From: Polynucleobacter necessarius
GTDB lineage: Bacteria; Pseudomonadota; Gammaproteobacteria; Burkholderiales; Burkholderiaceae
Direction: 5' to 3'
Assembly (NCBI RefSeq): GCF_900095175.1
Contig: NZ_LT606946.1
Span: 722,058 to 786,057, forward strand
Length of the DNA: 64,000 bases
Positions 7,091-15,690 of the stretch are shown here, one piece after another; position 1 is the first letter of the stretch, and each line of letters opens with the position of its first letter. The translations under genes were made by a program, and so were the position numbers. A model generated the notes under the pieces. It saw only the letters and a program-made list of their open reading frames with translations, was not told the DNA's origin and did no database searches.

Positions 7091-8656
7091 TTGGCTGTTA
7101 ATAAAGATATTTCAGGAAATAATCCCCGCGATTTGGTGGCTGCAGTCGACCTTGGGTCTAATAGTTTCCGCATGCTTGTTGCTCAGGTGGTGAAAACACC
7201 ATCGGGAACTCAGCTGCGCCCGATTGATACTCTGCGTGAGTCTGTACGTCTTGCGGCAGGTCTTACTGATAATAAGTTGTTGGGAAATGATGCCTATCAA
7301 CGTGGCTTGACGGCTATTCGTCGCTTTGGTGAGCGCATTCGGGGTTTTGATCCTTCCAAGGTGCGCGCTGTTGCAACCAATACCTTAAGGGTGGCAAAGA
7401 ATGCCCCCAGCTTTATTCGGGATGCCGAAGAGGCTTTAGGTTTCCCCATTGAAGTAATTGCGGGTGTTGAAGAGGCGCGTCTGATTTATATTGGCGCTGC
7501 TCATGAGGTCTCTGCTGTCCAGGGAAATCGCTTGGTGGTTGATATTGGCGGCGGTTCTACTGAATTCATCATCGGTAAAGGCTATGAGCCAAAGCTGATG
7601 GAGAGTCTCTATATTGGCTGTGTCTCGCATAGCTTACGATTTTTCCCTAAAGGCAATATTGATGCCCATGCCTTCAAAGAAGCAGAATTAGCGGCACGTC
7701 GAGAGATTCAGGTGATCTCTGGGGCTTACCTCAAAAGTGGCTGGAAACAGGTTATTGGCTCCTCTGGAACGGCTCGTGCTTTGGCAGACCTGATCGCAGA
7801 AAATAACTTTAATGGCCACCAAAGCGAAGGCTTGACCATGGGACGCGTGAATGGCGCTAATGGGCTCATTACTCGCGATGGCTTGAGATCCATGAAGAAG
7901 CATCTTCTCAAGTATGACAATATTAGTCAGGTAGTGCTGCAGGGCTTAAAGGATGATCGTAGATCGGTCTGGCCGGGTGGTTTAGCGATCATGATTGCTG
8001 TCTTCGATGAGCTGGGTATTGAGAGCATGGAGGTCACAGACGCAGCACTGCGCGTAGGAGTTTTATATGACCTGCTAGGCCGCTCACAACATGACGATAT
8101 GCGCTTTGTCACAGTAGAGCAGTTTATGCAACGCTATGCTGTTGATCGCGAGCAGGCAAAGCGAGTAGGAATACACGCCGCAGAATTTTTATCTCAATTA
8201 CCAAAGCCAGACTCTGAGGATCGTGAAGATAACATCGCCTTGTTGCAATGGGCTGCCAATCTTCATGAAATCGGTTTATCGATTGCTCACAACGGCTATC
8301 ACAAGCATTCAGCATATATTGCAGGTAATGCGGATATGCCAGGCTTTTCAAAGAATGATCAGGCAAGGTTAGCTGCACTTCTCATTGGTCATGCCGGCAA
8401 GCTCGGAAAATTGGCGAATAATTCTAGTTTTAGAGATTGGCGAATGCTGTTCTGCTTACGCTTATCGCAGGTGCTTTGCCGCGGTAGAAGTGATATTCAA
8501 CTTCCCAAAGTAAAGGTATCCGAAGTCAATGGCTCTTATTTAGTAAGCCTATCAAAAGATTGGGTAGACGCCCATCCTTTGACAGAGTTTAGTCTGCTCA
8601 AAGAAGCGGCCGAGTGGGAACGTATCGGCCGTCCATACAAGGTCATCTTGCGTTAA
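7091..8656 (+). CDS. ppx: Exopolyphosphatase Ppx/GppA family
   Basis: Releases terminal phosphate from polyphosphate (or hydrolyses pppGpp). The N-terminal actin-like domains carry AVDLGSNSFRMLVAQV (about residues 18-33, phosphate loop 1) and VDIGGGSTEFIIG (about 150, loop 2). The C-terminal half contains the HD-like helical domain (NLHEIGLSIAHNGYHKHSAYIAGN, about 400-425). Length 521 matches bacterial Ppx. The start is TTG 7091 with GGAA seven bases upstream. It stands alone downstream of a putative operator and converges with the GNAT pseudogene, whose ancestral stop directly abuts its own. With PhoBR, PPK2 and the CYTH-like gene it forms the phosphate/polyphosphate theme of the window. Confidence 0.92.
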   Translation: MAVNKDISGNNPRDLVAAVDLGSNSFRMLVAQVVKTPSGTQLRPIDTLRESVRLAAGLTDNKLLGNDAYQRGLTAIRRFGERIRGFDPSKVRAVATNTLRVAKNAPSFIRDAEEALGFPIEVIAGVEEARLIYIGAAHEVSAVQGNRLVVDIGGGSTEFIIGKGYEPKLMESLYIGCVSHSLRFFPKGNIDAHAFKEAELAARREIQVISGAYLKSGWKQVIGSSGTARALADLIAENNFNGHQSEGLTMGRVNGANGLITRDGLRSMKKHLLKYDNISQVVLQGLKDDRRSVWPGGLAIMIAVFDELGIESMEVTDAALRVGVLYDLLGRSQHDDMRFVTVEQFMQRYAVDREQAKRVGIHAAEFLSQLPKPDSEDREDNIALLQWAANLHEIGLSIAHNGYHKHSAYIAGNADMPGFSKNDQARLAALLIGHAGKLGKLANNSSFRDWRMLFCLRLSQVLCRGRSDIQLPKVKVSEVNGSYLVSLSKDWVDAHPLTEFSLLKEAAEWERIGRPYKVILR

Positions 8657-9594
8657 TTACATGCCCAAGAAGTGCTTGGCGTAGCGTGGATTGATTTCAG
8701 ATAAGCGGAGCATGGTGAGTACATCAGCGGTATTAAAGTCCGGATCCCAGGCTGGGGCGCTACAAATCTTGGCGCCTAACTTGAGGTAGCCTTAATCAAG
8801 GGTGGCGGCTCGACTTGTAGGCCGCCATTTAAGCATTCTAAGGGCAGTGGCAGTCGAGGGAAGGCATGATTTTCCACCGGAGCCATTTGATCATTGCTCA
8901 GTGAGTTGTAGAGGCTAGCAGCAAAATGTCCTCCGTCTGCCATCGGAATGCTTGCACAACCAAGCATGATTTTATAATCGTGTTTTTGCATGTACTGGGC
9001 TAGACCACTCCACAATGCCATGATGACCGCGCCAGAGCGGTAGTCAGCGTGAACACATGAGCGACCCAATTCAACCATCTTGGGGCGCAAGTGATTTAGG
9101 CGAGAAAGATCAAATTCAGAATCTGAGTAGAGGCGACCAATCTCAGCGGCCTTGTGCGGAGGAAGGACTCGATAGGTGCCAACCACCTTCAGCGTCTCTT
9201 GATCGCGGATGAGTAGGTGGTCGCAGTAGGTGTCAAACTCATCGATATCCAAGTCTTCAGGATGGGCGGGTAGGCTTGCACCCATTTCTTCTGCAAACAC
9301 CTTGAAACGCAAACGTTGCGCTTCCTTTATTTCATTAGGATTTGAGGCCCAGCAAATTTGAAAAGCGGGGCGCTTGGGTTTGCTAATTACCTTCTCGTTA
9401 GCAATCGGCTCAACGTCCAGTACTTCGTTGCGTGCACGCAAAGCAAACTTTTTGCCAAATAATTTCTTGGCAATTTTTTTGGAAAAAAGCTTTTTAATTG
9501 CCTTGGCTTTACTGGCCTTCTCTTTCTTTGGCTTTTGCTCAAAGCGCCCATTGAAAAGATCAAATGCAGCAAGAGGATTTGGAATATCAGACAT
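8657..9594 (-). pseudogene. GNAT-family acyltransferase (OlsB/hemolysin-like), frameshifted near the C-terminus
   Basis: Related to L-ornithine N-alpha-acyltransferase-like proteins. A basic N-terminal region (residues 20-60) is followed by the GNAT core: AQRLRFKVFAEEMGA, DEFDTYCDHLLIRD, VVGTYRVLPP, VELGRSCVHADYR, ALWSGLAQYM, GCASIP. The frame stops at 8776 after [10 protein letters not shown], but one base added at about 8793 (AAGGC to AAGGGC) restores [20 protein letters not shown] and then [20 protein letters not shown], ending at 8657-8659 directly after the ppx stop. The last 45 or so residues are thus lost. ATG 9594 has AAGGAA upstream. Either decay or a G-run sequencing error. Confidence 0.8.
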
Positions 9595-9636
9595 GAGTTT
9601 CCTTATATAGGTTTAATCAATCGTAAAAGGACTCTG

Positions 9637-10041
9637 TTACCAATTGATGACAAGTGGAATGCAAATGGTCGCCCAAAGTAGGGCGGCAATGAGCAGCGCC
9701 AACATGACGGCTGCTGAGCCAAAGTCTTTGGCTCTTTTAGACAAATCATGATGCTCAAAGGAGATTCGATCAATCGCCGCTTCTACGCTGGAATTGAGTA
9801 ACTCCACCACTAAAACAAGTATTAGAGAAGAAATTAAGACGCATTTTTCAATTGAGCTAATAGGCATCCATAACGCTATCGGGGTGAGTAGGGCTAGTAG
9901 GGTTAATTCTTGTCTAAAAGCGCTTTCTTCCTTATAGGCATACACAATGCCGCACCAAGAGTTTTTCGCTGCGTGCCAAGCTCTGGTGAGACCGCGATTC
10001 CCTTTGTGCGGGTTTTGCTTAATATCGTATGGAGTTGTCAA
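9637..10041 (-). CDS. dgkA: Diacylglycerol kinase
   Basis: Small inner-membrane enzyme that phosphorylates diacylglycerol to phosphatidate, recycling lipid from envelope sugar transfer. Seen: AWHAAKNSWCGIVYAYKEESAFRQE near the N-terminus, three membrane helices, and the catalytic signature VELLNSSVEAAIDRI followed by HDLSKRAKDFGSAAVML. Length 134 is normal. The start is a TTG at 10041, nine bases after the glycosyltransferase stop, so co-transcription is likely; the start is not strongly supported by a Shine-Dalgarno. Confidence 0.92.
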   Translation of the reverse strand: MTTPYDIKQNPHKGNRGLTRAWHAAKNSWCGIVYAYKEESAFRQELTLLALLTPIALWMPISSIEKCVLISSLILVLVVELLNSSVEAAIDRISFEHHDLSKRAKDFGSAAVMLALLIAALLWATICIPLVINW

Positions 10042-10050
10042 AATATCGGC

Positions 10051-11079
10051 TTAAGCTAAGGCTGTTAGATGAATTTGCGTAGAAGGCACAGGCTTGAGGT
10101 GTTTAGCAAATTGCTCTGAGGCAGCTCTCCAAGAGAATTTTTCAGCATGTGCTCTGGCAACCTCGCGTGGAATTCGTAAAGCTTGCATACAGGCTTCCCG
10201 CAGATCTTCGTTCATTCCACCTGCAGGAGAGTCGCCAAGAACATCAATTGGACCAGTCACTGGATAGGCGGCAACAGGGGTACCGCAGGCCATAGCTTCA
10301 AGTAATACCAAGCCGAAGGTATCGGTTTTGCTAGGGAATACAAACACATCGGCGGCTGCGTATACCTTGGCCAGTTCATCTTGCTGCAAAACGCCTAGGT
10401 AATTAATATTGGGATATTTTTGCTTAATCTCCGCCATGGCAGGGCCATCGCCTACAACCCATTTGGAACCAGGCAAATCAATTTCTAAGAATGCATTGAT
10501 ATTTTTCTCGATAGCAACCCGTCCGACGTATAGAAAGATAGGGTGAGCGCTATTAAGTGCTTTAGAGTCCTGCATTTTGAAGATATCCAGATCAACACCG
10601 CGTGACCAGAGCACCACATTTTTGAGTCCGTATTCTTCAAGATCATTTTTAACCACAATAGTGGGTGCTATTACTGCCATTGATGGACCATGGAACCAGC
10701 GAATAAAGGCATAAGTGATAGCCAATGGAATTCCTGTGCGAGCTTTAACGTACTTTGGAAAACGGGTATGGTATGCAGTAGAAAATGGCAGATTATTTTT
10801 AACGGCATATGCGCGTGCAGAAAGACCTAAGGGACCTTCGGTAGCAATATGCATCGCATCAGGAGCAAATTCTTTAATTCTGCGTGCTACTTCTTTGCCG
10901 GGAAATAAAGATAGTGCAATATCCGGATAGGTGGGGCATGGAATGGATTTAAAACCATTCGGCGTAATCATTTCTACCTCGTGGCCCATGCCAATGAGTT
11001 CGGAACGGGTCTGCTTGAGAGTCCTAGCAACGCCGTTGACTTGTGGATCCCATGCATCCGTAATAATCATAATTTTCAT
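10051..11079 (-). CDS. Glycosyltransferase family 4 (mannosyltransferase-like)
   Basis: GT-B fold glycosyltransferase, probably acting on a lipid or envelope acceptor at the cytoplasmic face of the membrane. The N-terminal Rossmann half has the DAWDPQVNGVARTL loop (residues 8-21) typical of alpha-mannosyltransferase-like GT4 enzymes and TEGPLGLSARAYA. The C-terminal half has LYVGRVAIEKN, the nucleotide-sugar region VVGDGPAMAEIKQKYP and the catalytic loop FPSKTDTFGLVLLEAMACGTP, with the family's Glu. Length 342 is a little short but complete. Its ATG overlaps the stop of the upstream phosphatase gene by four bases. The sugar and acceptor cannot be inferred. Confidence 0.85.
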   Translation of the reverse strand: MKIMIITDAWDPQVNGVARTLKQTRSELIGMGHEVEMITPNGFKSIPCPTYPDIALSLFPGKEVARRIKEFAPDAMHIATEGPLGLSARAYAVKNNLPFSTAYHTRFPKYVKARTGIPLAITYAFIRWFHGPSMAVIAPTIVVKNDLEEYGLKNVVLWSRGVDLDIFKMQDSKALNSAHPIFLYVGRVAIEKNINAFLEIDLPGSKWVVGDGPAMAEIKQKYPNINYLGVLQQDELAKVYAAADVFVFPSKTDTFGLVLLEAMACGTPVAAYPVTGPIDVLGDSPAGGMNEDLREACMQALRIPREVARAHAEKFSWRAASEQFAKHLKPVPSTQIHLTALA

Positions 11080-11885
11080 GCGATAGCCTCTTTATTAAGA
11101 ACTTGAACAGCGGGTTGATGAGCAATTTCTGCTGCGACTACTGGATCACCTTTGATGTGTGTCCAGTAAATAATTTTGAGTTCACCGGTAGTTGTTTCCA
11201 CCAAGACCGAAAGACTCTCAACCCAGTCACCATCATTGCAATAGAGTAGGCCATCGATTTCGCGAATTTCTGCTTTATGAATATGGCCGCACACAACACC
11301 GTCGCAGTCACGCAAGCGGGCTTCTCTAGCCATGATGTGTTCAAAATCAGCGATATAGCTCACTGCATTTTTGACTTGATGCTTGAGGTACTGGGAAAGA
11401 GACCGGTACTGTAAACCCATCTTTACGCGCAACATATTGAAATAGCGGTTGATGTAGAGGATGAAGCTATACATGGAATCACCAACGTAGGCGAGCCACT
11501 TGGCGTATTGCATTACCCCATCAAATAGATCGCCATGTGTAACCCAGAGTTTTTGCCCATCAAGCGTAGTGTGGATTACCTCTTCTTGAACTTTGATGTC
11601 ACCAAAAGACATGCCAAAGTATTGTCTGGCAGCTTCATCATGATTGCCGGGGATATAAATGACTTCAGCGCCTTTACGAGCTTTGCGTAATAACTTCTGC
11701 ACTACGTCATTGTGTGATTGGGGCCAGTAGAAAGATCGTTTTAATTTCCAGCCATCAATAATATCCCCCACCAAATAAAACGTATCTGCTTCATTGTGTT
11801 TTAAGAAATCGAGGAGGTACTTTGCCTGACACCCAGAAGTTCCTAGGTGTACATCTGAAATCCAGATAGCTCTGTAGTGCATCAT
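11076..11885 (-). CDS. LpxH-like metallophosphoesterase (UDP-2,3-diacylglucosamine diphosphatase family)
   Basis: Calcineurin-like phosphoesterase with the full metal set: SDVHLG (residues 10-15), GDIIDGW (about 41), GNHDE (about 80), THGDLFD (about 116) and CGHIHK (about 200). Members of this branch are annotated as UDP-2,3-diacylglucosamine hydrolases, but a clearer lpxH lies at 62735-63523, so this one likely has another phosphoester substrate in envelope lipid metabolism. It overlaps the GT4 gene by ATGA, and with it and dgkA makes a leftward lipid operon. It starts MMHYRAIW at 11885 and is divergent from the acyltransferase at 11968. Confidence 0.82.
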   Translation of the reverse strand: MMHYRAIWISDVHLGTSGCQAKYLLDFLKHNEADTFYLVGDIIDGWKLKRSFYWPQSHNDVVQKLLRKARKGAEVIYIPGNHDEAARQYFGMSFGDIKVQEEVIHTTLDGQKLWVTHGDLFDGVMQYAKWLAYVGDSMYSFILYINRYFNMLRVKMGLQYRSLSQYLKHQVKNAVSYIADFEHIMAREARLRDCDGVVCGHIHKAEIREIDGLLYCNDGDWVESLSVLVETTTGELKIIYWTHIKGDPVVAAEIAHQPAVQVLNKEAIA

Positions 11886-11967
11886 GTGTTCAGATTAAGC
11901 CCGTTGTTTATGAAGGCCTCATGACACTTTTAAGTCAGTTTGATGACTTGATTTATATTCTGAGCTT

Positions 11968-12741
11968 ATGACAATTCATGTATCGACAGATAAAAAATCA
12001 CCTAGCAAGATATTGCCTATTTTTGTTTGGGTGAAAGTATTCATTCATGTTCTTGCAGGTGTTTTCACGCTCTCGCTGATCTTTCCATTTATTAGTCAAT
12101 CTCAAAAAGATTGCAAAATTCAGCAATGGTCAAAGCGCCTCTTACATATTTTTAATTTAAAGTTGATAGTCACTGGCTTGGAAAATGTGACATCTGCTCC
12201 TGCTTTATTTGCGTCAAATCATATTTCTTGGCTGGATATTCATGCCATCAATAGCTGCAAGCCGACTCGCTTTGTTGCTAAGTCAGAGGTAAGAGTCTGG
12301 CCCATTTTTGGCTGGATGGCAAAGCAATTGGGAACTGTTTTTATACGCAGAGATAGTACCCGTCATGCTAGGCAAGTAGTGGAGCAAATGGCAGAAGTGC
12401 TCAATACTGAATCGATTTGCATTTTTCCAGAGGGAACCTCCACCAACGGGGCCCAGGTATTGCCTTTTAAACCTAATCTCTTTGAGTCGGCCTTGGCTGC
12501 TAAATCCCCGATTTATCCTCTCTCCATACGGTATCTCTGTGAGAAAACGGGCTTGAGGAGTGACTCACCTGCTTTTATTGGAGAGATGGGGCTTTTGGAA
12601 TCGATGTCTAGGGTGATCCATGAGCCTGGCTTGCTAGTCCGAATAGACTTTTTGCAGCCTTATCGCCCCCAGATTTCTGGGGATTCTGATCGTAAGCAGG
12701 TGGCAGCTTATTGCCAGGAATCGATCGCCCAAACCCTATAA
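11968..12741 (+). CDS. 1-acylglycerol-3-phosphate acyltransferase-like (PlsC family)
   Basis: Membrane-bound lysophospholipid acyltransferase. A hydrophobic N-terminal segment (about residues 13-45) is followed by the catalytic NHISWLDIHAIN (NHxxxxD, about 85), a substrate-binding block TVFIRRDS (about 124) and FPEGTSTNG (about 150). Length 257 is typical. PlsC enzymes make phosphatidate from lysophosphatidate with acyl-CoA or acyl-ACP; this branch may instead act on other lyso-lipids. Divergent from the LpxH-like gene, which together with dgkA and GT4 gives a phospholipid/envelope context. PPK2 follows 64 bases downstream. Confidence 0.86.
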   Translation: MTIHVSTDKKSPSKILPIFVWVKVFIHVLAGVFTLSLIFPFISQSQKDCKIQQWSKRLLHIFNLKLIVTGLENVTSAPALFASNHISWLDIHAINSCKPTRFVAKSEVRVWPIFGWMAKQLGTVFIRRDSTRHARQVVEQMAEVLNTESICIFPEGTSTNGAQVLPFKPNLFESALAAKSPIYPLSIRYLCEKTGLRSDSPAFIGEMGLLESMSRVIHEPGLLVRIDFLQPYRPQISGDSDRKQVAAYCQESIAQTL

Positions 12742-12805
12742 GCAATATATGTAATAAAAATGTCATGCTCTTAAGATAAAAAGATACAAAGCCTTAGAGG
12801 AATAA

Positions 12806-13711
12806 ATGACATCAAAGCATAAAGAGATGGCTGAATGGTATCAGCGTGCTCAAGAAGAAATTCTCGATAGCATGGATGAAGAGCTCGAAATGGAGCTTGA
12901 TGATGATCGCCTTTCCCAGGATGAAGGAGGTAAATCTGTTATTCCCCGAAATGTTTACTTTAAGGAATTATTTCGCCTGCAAGGTGAACTGGTAAAGCTT
13001 CAAGACTGGGTAGTGGAGAATAAGCTCAAAGTTGCTGTTTTATTTGAGGGGCGTGATTCAGCGGGTAAGGGTGGCGCTATTAAGCGGATTACCCAACGAC
13101 TCAATCCACGTGTTTGTAAAGTAGTTGCTCTTACGGCTCCCAGTGAGCGTGAGAAAACCCAATGGTATTTTCAACGCTATGTTGCCAATTTGCCGGCAGG
13201 TGGTGAGATTGTCCTATTTGACCGTAGTTGGTATAACCGCGCTGGTGTAGAAAAGGTCATGGGATTTTGTACGGATGCTGAGTATGAGGAATTTTTAAGG
13301 ACGGCCCCTGAGTTTGAGCGAATGATTATTCGTTCTGGAGTTATCCTCATAAAGTACTGGTTCTCTATTTCGGATGATGAGCAGTACAACCGTTTCATGA
13401 TGCGTATTCATGATCCATTAAAGCAGTGGAAGCTTAGTCCAATGGACTTGGATGCCCGTCGTCTGTGGGAGGCTTATACCAAGGCCAAAGAAACCATGCT
13501 CGAGAGGACTAATATTCCCGAGGCTCCTTGGTGGGTGGTGGCGGCTAATGATAAGAAAAAGGCGCGTCTAAATTGCATTTCTCATTTATTGGATCAGATT
13601 CCCTATAAGGAGATTGATCATCTAGTGACTACCTTGCCAGCGAGGGTTCATAACCCAGATTACTTGCGAGGTCCAGTTCCCAAGGAAATGTACGTTCCCG
13701 AGGTTTACTAA
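12806..13711 (+). CDS. ppk2: Polyphosphate kinase 2
   Basis: PPK2 transfers phosphate between polyphosphate and nucleotides; the family preferentially makes NDPs/NTPs from polyphosphate. P-loop-kinase features: Walker A FEGRDSAGKGGAIK (residues about 80-93), NPRVCKVVAL, lid region WYFQRYVANLPAGGEIVLFDRSWYNRAGVEKVMGF (about 120-155) with the Walker B Asp in FDRSW, and IHDPLKQWKLSPMDL. The C-terminal EAPWWVVAANDKK is intact, unlike in the second copy at 22309-23004. An acidic N-terminal extension (EEELEMELDDD type) precedes the core. AGAGG lies eight bases before ATG 12806. Which PPK2 class it belongs to cannot be set by eye. Confidence 0.93.
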   Translation: MTSKHKEMAEWYQRAQEEILDSMDEELEMELDDDRLSQDEGGKSVIPRNVYFKELFRLQGELVKLQDWVVENKLKVAVLFEGRDSAGKGGAIKRITQRLNPRVCKVVALTAPSEREKTQWYFQRYVANLPAGGEIVLFDRSWYNRAGVEKVMGFCTDAEYEEFLRTAPEFERMIIRSGVILIKYWFSISDDEQYNRFMMRIHDPLKQWKLSPMDLDARRLWEAYTKAKETMLERTNIPEAPWWVVAANDKKKARLNCISHLLDQIPYKEIDHLVTTLPARVHNPDYLRGPVPKEMYVPEVY

Positions 13712-13762
13712 TTTTTTCTGGACGGTGTTAATCTCTCATTAATAATCAGTGGGAGATAAATA

Positions 13763-14590
13763 TTGAAATCAAAGCTAGAAATAACCAATCGGGAATTCAA
13801 GCTTCTGATCAAGCCTCAGGGGCTTGATAGGCGGAGGACAATTACCGCATTAAGTGATCAGATCCTTAATTTTTGCAAGAAAAATAAAGTAGACTTTTTC
13901 CATCTAGATACTACGCAAACGGGTTTGCGTAGTATCTATTTCTACGACACGCCGGGCGAGGATTTTCGCCTGAATAATGTGATTCTTCGGGTGCGAGAGT
14001 CTCGGCAAAATATTTGGATTGATGACTGGTGTGAGGTGACTCTCAAGTGCCGCACAGGTGATATTGAGAAATCCAATCAATTTAATCCGACCCCAAAAAA
14101 ATCCATTAAGTCCCGTTTGCGCCTCAAAGAAGAAATTCTACGAGGCGATGCGATTGGTTCAGCAAGATCCATCTATTCCAACAATGCCATCTTAGATGCG
14201 GTACCAATCGATAGTCTCTTTGAGCGATCTTTATCGAGTGTGATTAAATTCTTCCCGGGGTTGGCTAAGCTCCCTATTGATAAGAAGAAGCCGCTGCGCA
14301 TTGTTGGTGGTAATACGAATAAGATTCTGGAAGCGTGTTTGCCGATTGGTAATTTGGTCTTTGGTGATGGTGTTCAGGCTCATTGTGAAATTGCGATTTG
14401 GATGAGAAGTGTCGGTGACCCAATTGTCGGTGAGCTTGCATTTTCATATCGCGTTAACGATGCCAACAGAAAGCAAGCTAAGGCGCATAAGCGTGCGGAT
14501 AAGTTCTTTAAAAAACTCCAAGTTGAGCTTGCGAACTGGCTAGAAATAGGCAGCACTAAAACAGCTTTGGTTTACGGAAAGCCCGAATAG
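13763..14590 (+). CDS. CYTH-like domain protein next to PPK2
   Basis: Probably of the CYTH/triphosphate tunnel fold. The N-terminal TNREFKLLIK resembles the EXEXK strand with the first Glu replaced by Asn; IYFYDTPGEDFRLNNVILRVRE matches the Y-x-DT-x-L-x-LR-R block; CEVTLKCR matches the T-L-K strand; and the C-terminal GELAFSYRV with RADKFFKKLQ fits the last strands and helix. The fold binds triphosphates or polyphosphate, and adjacency to PPK2 suggests a polyphosphate-linked role, but that is inference. The TTG start at 13763 has GGGAG seven bases upstream. It ends two bases before the chrA pair, so these genes are probably co-transcribed. Confidence 0.5.
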   Translation: MKSKLEITNREFKLLIKPQGLDRRRTITALSDQILNFCKKNKVDFFHLDTTQTGLRSIYFYDTPGEDFRLNNVILRVRESRQNIWIDDWCEVTLKCRTGDIEKSNQFNPTPKKSIKSRLRLKEEILRGDAIGSARSIYSNNAILDAVPIDSLFERSLSSVIKFFPGLAKLPIDKKKPLRIVGGNTNKILEACLPIGNLVFGDGVQAHCEIAIWMRSVGDPIVGELAFSYRVNDANRKQAKAHKRADKFFKKLQVELANWLEIGSTKTALVYGKPE

Positions 14591-14592
14591 CA

Positions 14593-15159
14593 ATGGGTTT
14601 GGGTAATGAGACTGTCAATGCTGGAGTGCCGAGCTTAAAAGATCTCTTTGTGCAATTTTTCATCATTGGGGCGGTTAGTTTTGGTGGTGGAATCATTGCG
14701 TATGAGCGGATTCTGTTGGTTGAGAAACGTAAATGGCTTTCGGCAGATGAGTTTATGGCTTACCTTGATATTAGCCAAACCATGCCGGGTCTTAATTCCG
14801 TTAACCTTGCAGTAATCTCTGGCGATCATTTGCGGGGTGCCTTGGGTGCAATAACCGCAACCTTAGGCCTCATTCTGCCGGGATCGATCTTTGTATTGGC
14901 GGTAGGCATCATCTATGCGAGTGCCGCAGACCATCCTTTAGTTAACTATGTTTTAGCCGGTATTGCTGCTGCAGCAACTGGACTTTTGGCTGCTATCACT
15001 TACAAGATTGGTAGTGACCATTGGCGACATGCGAAATCTTTGCTCATTATTATTTGCACTTTTTTATTAATGAGCATTGCTAAATTATCTTTGCCCTATG
15101 TCATCTTGATTATGGCGCCGATTTCCCTGTATTTATATCGGCCGGGTAAAAAAGCATGA
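14593..15159 (+). CDS. Chromate transporter, first half (short-chain ChrA)
   Basis: One of two adjacent half-size ChrA proteins that together make an inner-membrane chromate efflux transporter. The signature FFIIGAVSFGGGIIAYERI (about residues 15-33) and ISQTMPGLNSVNLAVISGDHLRG, then the membrane helix GAITATLGLILPGS, are as in the CHR N-domain. About six hydrophobic segments are seen in 188 residues. The ATG of the second half overlaps its stop (ATGA). The pair follows the CYTH-like gene by two bases, so they sit at the end of the PPK2 cluster. Chromate is the family substrate; sulfate or other oxyanions are possible. Confidence 0.88.
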   Translation: MGLGNETVNAGVPSLKDLFVQFFIIGAVSFGGGIIAYERILLVEKRKWLSADEFMAYLDISQTMPGLNSVNLAVISGDHLRGALGAITATLGLILPGSIFVLAVGIIYASAADHPLVNYVLAGIAAAATGLLAAITYKIGSDHWRHAKSLLIIICTFLLMSIAKLSLPYVILIMAPISLYLYRPGKKA

Positions 15160-15683
15160 GCGTATTAATTCACTTGGCATTGAGCTTTGCCTTGCTATCC
15201 ATTTTGGCGGTTGGTGGAGGCACTGCTGTATTGCCGGAGATGCAAACAGTATTAGCACAGCAGTTCGGCATTAACCATACTCAATTCGTTCATATATACA
15301 GTATTGGTCAGCTGGCACCGGGACCTAATATGTTGATGGTATTGGTGATTGGTTATCAAATTGCCGGGCTGATGGGCGCAGGAGTTGTATTGCTTTCCTT
15401 CTTCTTGCCGTCGAGTTTCTTGTGTTTCTACGTTGGCCGTCTATGGAATCGCTTTGGTGAAAATCCTTGGAGACGTTCTATCCAAAATGCATTGGAGCCC
15501 ATTTCAATTGGCTTAATGGCTTCGGGTGTCTATGCTGTAGGCAAGGCTTCTATAGTGGGAGGGATTACTGCGGCGCTTGCGCTAGTGACTCTTTACCTCA
15601 TCCTCAGAACCAAAATTAACCCAGTATTGGTTATTTTGGGTTCTGGAGGACTTGGTGCCTTGCTCATGGCGTACTTGAAATAG
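15156..15683 (+). CDS. Chromate transporter, second half (short-chain ChrA)
   Basis: Partner of the preceding ChrA half. LAVGGGTAVLPEMQ (about residues 19-32) and IGQLAPGPNMLMVLVIGYQIAGLMGA correspond to the C-domain CHR motif, followed by hydrophobic helices (VVLLSFFLPSSFLCFYVG and others). 175 residues, five or six helices. It overlaps the first half by four bases, which implies coupled translation. It converges with the TonB receptor, leaving seven bases between the stops. Confidence 0.88.
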   Translation: MSVLIHLALSFALLSILAVGGGTAVLPEMQTVLAQQFGINHTQFVHIYSIGQLAPGPNMLMVLVIGYQIAGLMGAGVVLLSFFLPSSFLCFYVGRLWNRFGENPWRRSIQNALEPISIGLMASGVYAVGKASIVGGITAALALVTLYLILRTKINPVLVILGSGGLGALLMAYLK

Positions 15684-15690
15684 TCTCGGT

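Noticed and set aside
12742..12805. Pho box upstream of PPK2
   Set aside because: A single TGTCAT occurs near 12761 but the second half-site at 11 bases is not there.
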